A stretch of 64,000 nt of DNA from Glutamicibacter ardleyensis (GTDB lineage: Bacteria; Actinomycetota; Actinomycetes; Actinomycetales; Micrococcaceae): contig NZ_BMKX01000008.1 of assembly GCF_014644555.1 (NCBI RefSeq), positions 1 through 64,000 of the forward strand, read 5' to 3'. The stretch's first letter is position 1. Each line of letters begins with the position of its first letter. The notes under the pieces were generated by a model. The model saw only the letters and a program-made list of their open reading frames with translations. It was not told the DNA's origin and did not search any database. Positions 59,800 through 64,000 of the stretch are shown in pieces. The position numbers and the translations under genes are program-made.

Positions 59800-60495
59800 G
59801 TGCGTTTAGTGGTTGCAAAGTGTTCAGTAGATTACGAGGGCCGTCTTCGAGCCCACCTCCCCCTAGCTACCCGGCTGATTATGGTCAAGGCCGATGGTTC
59901 GGTGTTGATCCACTCCGACGGCGGCAGTTACAAGCCGCTGAACTGGATGAATCCGCCGCTGGTATTACGTGAGGCGAGTCCCGATGAGGACGCCGCCGCA
60001 CTTGGCGCGCTCAGCGTCTGGAACGTCTCCAGCGCGAAGACCGATGACAATCTGACCATTTACTTCCACTCCATCGAACACGATTCGGCCCACGAGTTGG
60101 GGACCGACCCGGGGCTGATCAAAGATGGTGTGGAGGCCGATCTGCAACGCCTGCTGGCCGAACAGATCGAACTTTTGGGCACCGGGCACCGGCTGGTACG
60201 CCGCGAATATATGACCGCGATCGGCCCGGTAGACATCCTGGCCCGCGATGCTTCGGGCGCCGCGGTGGCCGTGGAGCTTAAACGCCGCGGCGACATCGAC
60301 GGGGTGGAACAACTCACCCGGTACCTAGAACTGCTCAACCGCGACCCGCTGCTCAAGCCGGTCACCGGAGTCTTCGCCGCCCAGCAGATCAAACCACAGG
60401 CGCGCACCTTGGCCGAGGACCGCGGAATCCGCTGCCTGACCCTAGATTACGATGCAATGCGCGGAATCGATGACTCTTCGGGCAGACTCTTCTAA
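59800..60495 (+). CDS. nucS: Mismatch-specific endonuclease NucS/EndoMS
   Basis: 231 residues. Cuts both strands at G:T, G:G and T:T mismatches, the core of non-canonical mismatch repair in actinobacteria lacking MutS/MutL. It starts [20 protein letters not shown] like mycobacterial NucS. The PD-(D/E)XK site is D145 (GPVDILARD), E159 and K161 (VAVELKRRG). The C-terminal SSGRLF resembles the beta-clamp binding tail. GTG 59800 gives the usual N-terminus. Confidence 0.95.
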   Translation: MRLVVAKCSVDYEGRLRAHLPLATRLIMVKADGSVLIHSDGGSYKPLNWMNPPLVLREASPDEDAAALGALSVWNVSSAKTDDNLTIYFHSIEHDSAHELGTDPGLIKDGVEADLQRLLAEQIELLGTGHRLVRREYMTAIGPVDILARDASGAAVAVELKRRGDIDGVEQLTRYLELLNRDPLLKPVTGVFAAQQIKPQARTLAEDRGIRCLTLDYDAMRGIDDSSGRLF

Positions 60496-60498
60496 GCT
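60493..60498 (+). promoter_or_regulatory. nagA: -10 element (TAAGCT) of nagA overlapping the nucS stop
   Basis: Its TAA is the nucS stop codon. It ends 6 nt before the nagA ATG at 60505, predicting a separate leaderless nagA transcript. Confidence 0.5.
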
Positions 60499-60504
60499 AG
60501 GTAC

Positions 60505-61713
60505 ATGAATACCGCTTCGCGTTACGCCATCTTCGCCACGCTCATCTCCGACGGGCAGAAAATCAGCGATGGCGCATTGGCCATCGAGGACGATCGCATC
60601 CGTTTTGCCGGTAGCCGCGATGACTGGCTCACCCAGTCCGACGCCGACCAATTCCCCGAGCACCCGGTGCCACTCGGTTCCATCCTGATCCCCGGGCTCA
60701 TCGACCTGCACAACCACGGGGCGCTGGGCGCGGACTTCGCTAACCCGGAACACGGACAGGTCTCCGACGCCCTGGACTACCTGCACCGCGCAGGCACCAC
60801 CACGTTGCTGGCCTCATTGGTCACCGCCGAACCGGCAGAAATGCTGCGCGCCGCGGAAATCCTTGCCGAATTCGCCGAGGCCGGAAAGATCGCCGGCATC
60901 CACGCCGAAGGTCCGTTCCTCTCCGAGGCCCGCTGCGGCGCCCAAGACCCACGATTCCTGCGCGATCCGGATCCAGAATTTATCGACGAGTTGATCTCCG
61001 CCAGTCGTGGCCAGCTGCGCACGATGACCTACGCACCCGAACGCCCTGGCAGCGAGGAGCTCATCGAACAGCTAGTCGCACTCGGTGTGGTGCCCTCACT
61101 GGGCCATACCAACGCCAGTGCGCAGGTCACCGCCACCTCACTACAGTTCGCCCGCGAACAGCTTCAAAACGCCGGCGTGGATGGCTTCACCGAAAAGCCG
61201 ACCGTCACCCACCTGTTTAACGGCATGCCCTCGCTGCATCACCGTGAGCCGGGTCCGGTAGCCGCCTGCCTGGAAGAAGCCGCGCGAGGCAACGCCTACC
61301 TCGAATTGATCGCCGACGATGTCCACCTGTCCCCGGAGACCGTGCGATTGGTGTTTAACCTCATCGGTGGCCACCGTGTGGTGCTGGTCAGCGATTCGAT
61401 GTCCGCTACCGGACTTTCCGACGGGCAGTACACCTTAGGCCCGGCCAAGGTCACCGTCAGCGACGGCCAAGCCCGCCTTGCCGACGGTTCGCTGGCCGGG
61501 GGCACCGCCACGCTACTTGAGGTGTTGCGCTGTACGGTCAGCGCCGGTATCGCGCTCACCCGCGCGGTCGAGTCCGCGACCTCCATCCCCGCCTCGCTGA
61601 TCGGCCTGGCCGACGAGGTAGGCTCGCTGCATTACGGTTTCTGCGCCGATGTGGTGGTACTCGACGCCCAGCTGGAGCTGCACCAGGTCATCCGCAACGG
61701 CCAGGTACTCTAA
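60505..61713 (+). CDS. nagA: N-acetylglucosamine-6-phosphate deacetylase
   Basis: 402 residues, amidohydrolase fold. It deacetylates GlcNAc-6-P to glucosamine-6-P in amino-sugar recycling. Motifs: PGLIDLHNHG, HAEGPFLS (metal-binding Glu), LGHTNA, VTHLFNGM, and VLVSDSMSATG with the catalytic Asp. No nagB or PTS genes are adjacent, so its operon partners are elsewhere. It lies 9 bp after nucS but has its own -10 element. Confidence 0.93.
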   Translation: MNTASRYAIFATLISDGQKISDGALAIEDDRIRFAGSRDDWLTQSDADQFPEHPVPLGSILIPGLIDLHNHGALGADFANPEHGQVSDALDYLHRAGTTTLLASLVTAEPAEMLRAAEILAEFAEAGKIAGIHAEGPFLSEARCGAQDPRFLRDPDPEFIDELISASRGQLRTMTYAPERPGSEELIEQLVALGVVPSLGHTNASAQVTATSLQFAREQLQNAGVDGFTEKPTVTHLFNGMPSLHHREPGPVAACLEEAARGNAYLELIADDVHLSPETVRLVFNLIGGHRVVLVSDSMSATGLSDGQYTLGPAKVTVSDGQARLADGSLAGGTATLLEVLRCTVSAGIALTRAVESATSIPASLIGLADEVGSLHYGFCADVVVLDAQLELHQVIRNGQVL

Positions 61714-61736
61714 AACAAAATTACCCCCACGCAAAA

Positions 61737-61779
61737 AATCCCGTCGCATAACACCTAATAGGTGCCATGCGGCGGGATT
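61737..61779. terminator. Bidirectional terminator
   Basis: 13-nt outer arms with one G-T pair (61737-61749, 61767-61779) plus an inner CACCT/AGGTG stem, between convergent nagA and the DUF2550 gene. An A-run precedes it, giving a T-run to minus-strand transcripts. Confidence 0.8.
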
Positions 61780-61808
61780 CGTGCTGCGGGTGGGCCCCGC
61801 AGAAAAAC

Positions 61809-62237
61809 TTAGATTTGCCAGCTACCGGCGATCGGCCCGGCTTCAAGCCAGGCGGAAAAACCGGTGTAGTCACGGTAATCCATGGCCAGTTCCCGATCTT
61901 CGCCGGCCTGTACCAGTTGCACGATGATAAATCCCGGGGGAATTAGCATCGCTTCGTTCGCCGTTGGCCGGCGCCAACCATTGAGGTCTAGTCCGCGGCG
62001 CTGCAGTACAAAACGCGGCACCGGGGAGACAGAGAAAAACCGCAACAGATCCACATGTCCCCCGCCGTAGCGGGCGATCACCATCATCCACCGGCCTTTC
62101 GGCGTGAGGATGGAGGCGTCGAAGGTGCCCAGCGTGCGCCGCAGTTGAATGCGGCGCACGGCCATGGCCCCGAAGAACAGCACGATGCACGTCAAAACGA
62201 GCAGTGCGAGCAGAACTGGTGCGGTTATCTCAATCAA
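61809..62237 (-). CDS. DUF2550 membrane-anchored protein
   Basis: 142 residues. One N-terminal helix (VLLALLVLTCIVLFFGAMAV), then a cytoplasmic domain with RYGGGHVDLLRFFSVSPVP and PPGFIIVQLV typical of DUF2550. It follows atpC by 8 bp, the conserved actinobacterial position at the end of the ATP synthase operon. No defined function. Confidence 0.88.
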   Translation of the reverse strand: MIEITAPVLLALLVLTCIVLFFGAMAVRRIQLRRTLGTFDASILTPKGRWMMVIARYGGGHVDLLRFFSVSPVPRFVLQRRGLDLNGWRRPTANEAMLIPPGFIIVQLVQAGEDRELAMDYRDYTGFSAWLEAGPIAGSWQI

Positions 62238-62245
62238 TGGTTCGC

Positions 62246-62515
62246 CTACGCTGCGGTACCAATCACAGCGTTATCGGCGACGATCACTACGCGGTCCGAA
62301 TCGACTGAGAAGAATCCTCCGTCGATCTGCACCGTGAAGCGAGCTTCGGAAACTGGAGCGATTTCCAGATCCCCAGAGGCAAGCACCGAAAGCATCGGAA
62401 CGTGACCGGGCAAAACGCCGATCTCGCCGTCAACCGACCGTGCCTTGACCAGCTTCGCAGCGCCGGACCACACGAAGTGATCCGCCGCAACGATTTCTAC
62501 CTGAAGCTCAGCCAT
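62246..62515 (-). CDS. atpC: ATP synthase epsilon subunit
   Basis: 89 residues. Mostly the N-terminal beta-sandwich domain (LQVEIVAADHFVWSGAAKLV, GEIGVLPGHVPMLSVLASGD); the C-terminal helical hairpin seen in other bacteria is short or absent, as in several actinobacteria. ATG 62515 starts 2 nt after the atpD stop. Confidence 0.95.
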   Translation of the reverse strand: MAELQVEIVAADHFVWSGAAKLVKARSVDGEIGVLPGHVPMLSVLASGDLEIAPVSEARFTVQIDGGFFSVDSDRVVIVADNAVIGTAA

Positions 62516-62517
62516 AA

Positions 62518-63975
<1,458 letters not shown>

Positions 63976-64000
63976 TTATCTGGTCGGAGAGAAACGGAAA

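Overview
The window looks like chromosome of a moderately GC-rich actinobacterium, most likely Micrococcaceae (Arthrobacter/Glutamicibacter-like). Supporting markers are a NucS mismatch endonuclease, a DUF222/HNH (13E12-type) protein, DUF2550 next to atpC, DUF3039, DUF2017 between clpS and murI, the murI - Rv1339-like - rph - rdgB gene order shared with mycobacteria, and a homoprotocatechuate dioxygenase resembling Arthrobacter MndD. No rRNA, tRNA, CRISPR array, insertion sequence or prophage was recognised.

Layout. 0-4 kb: tail of an Ig-like repeat surface protein, a glycosyltransferase/membrane-protein pair, ferrochelatase, then about 780 bp without a convincing gene. 4-9 kb: a homoprotocatechuate meta-cleavage operon (FAH-RraA fusion, GntR repressor, semialdehyde dehydrogenase, extradiol dioxygenase) with a palindromic GntR-type operator at its promoter. 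9-16.5 kb: a broken RibD/DHFR-like gene, an ABC-F protein, a fatty acid desaturase, a META-domain lipoprotein, a TetR/MFS efflux pair and a HAAS-type membrane protein. 16.5-23.4 kb: maltose/maltodextrin locus, malEFG divergent from a GH13 alpha-glucosidase and a LacI-type repressor, with two LacI-type operators between them. 23.4-27 kb: MHS transporter divergent from an IclR regulator, and another MFS transporter. 27-34 kb: sbcCD, a divergent ADP-ribosylglycohydrolase-like protein, GtrA, and a DEDDh exonuclease with BRCT. 34-37 kb: YtrA-type GntR with an ABC transporter, and a small exported protein. 37-45 kb: the conserved clpS-DUF2017-murI-phosphodiesterase-rph-rdgB block, interrupted by cupin, AhpD-like and PACE efflux genes, plus the NAD salvage pair pncB-pncA. 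45-52.5 kb: a DUF998/DMT/DUF2156 membrane operon, an SF2 helicase, DUF3039, and DUF222-HNH preceded by two perfect DnaA-box sequences. 52.6-64 kb: an ABC exporter, a YbbN-like co-chaperone with a large membrane protein, an AI-2E family protein, a zinc-ribbon protein, nucS, nagA, DUF2550, and atpC-atpD, cut off just upstream of atpD.

A recurring regulatory theme is visible. At least 13 genes on both strands have a TANNNT -10 hexamer ending exactly 6 or 7 nt before an ATG or GTG, the layout of leaderless actinobacterial transcripts. This pattern was used to fix several starts (clpS, nucS, the DUF3039 gene, the AI-2E protein, malL). The most unusual coding feature is the fusion of an FAH-type isomerase with an RraA/HMG-aldolase-type domain in the homoprotocatechuate operon. 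The degenerate ADP-ribosylglycohydrolase homologue opposite sbcD comes next.
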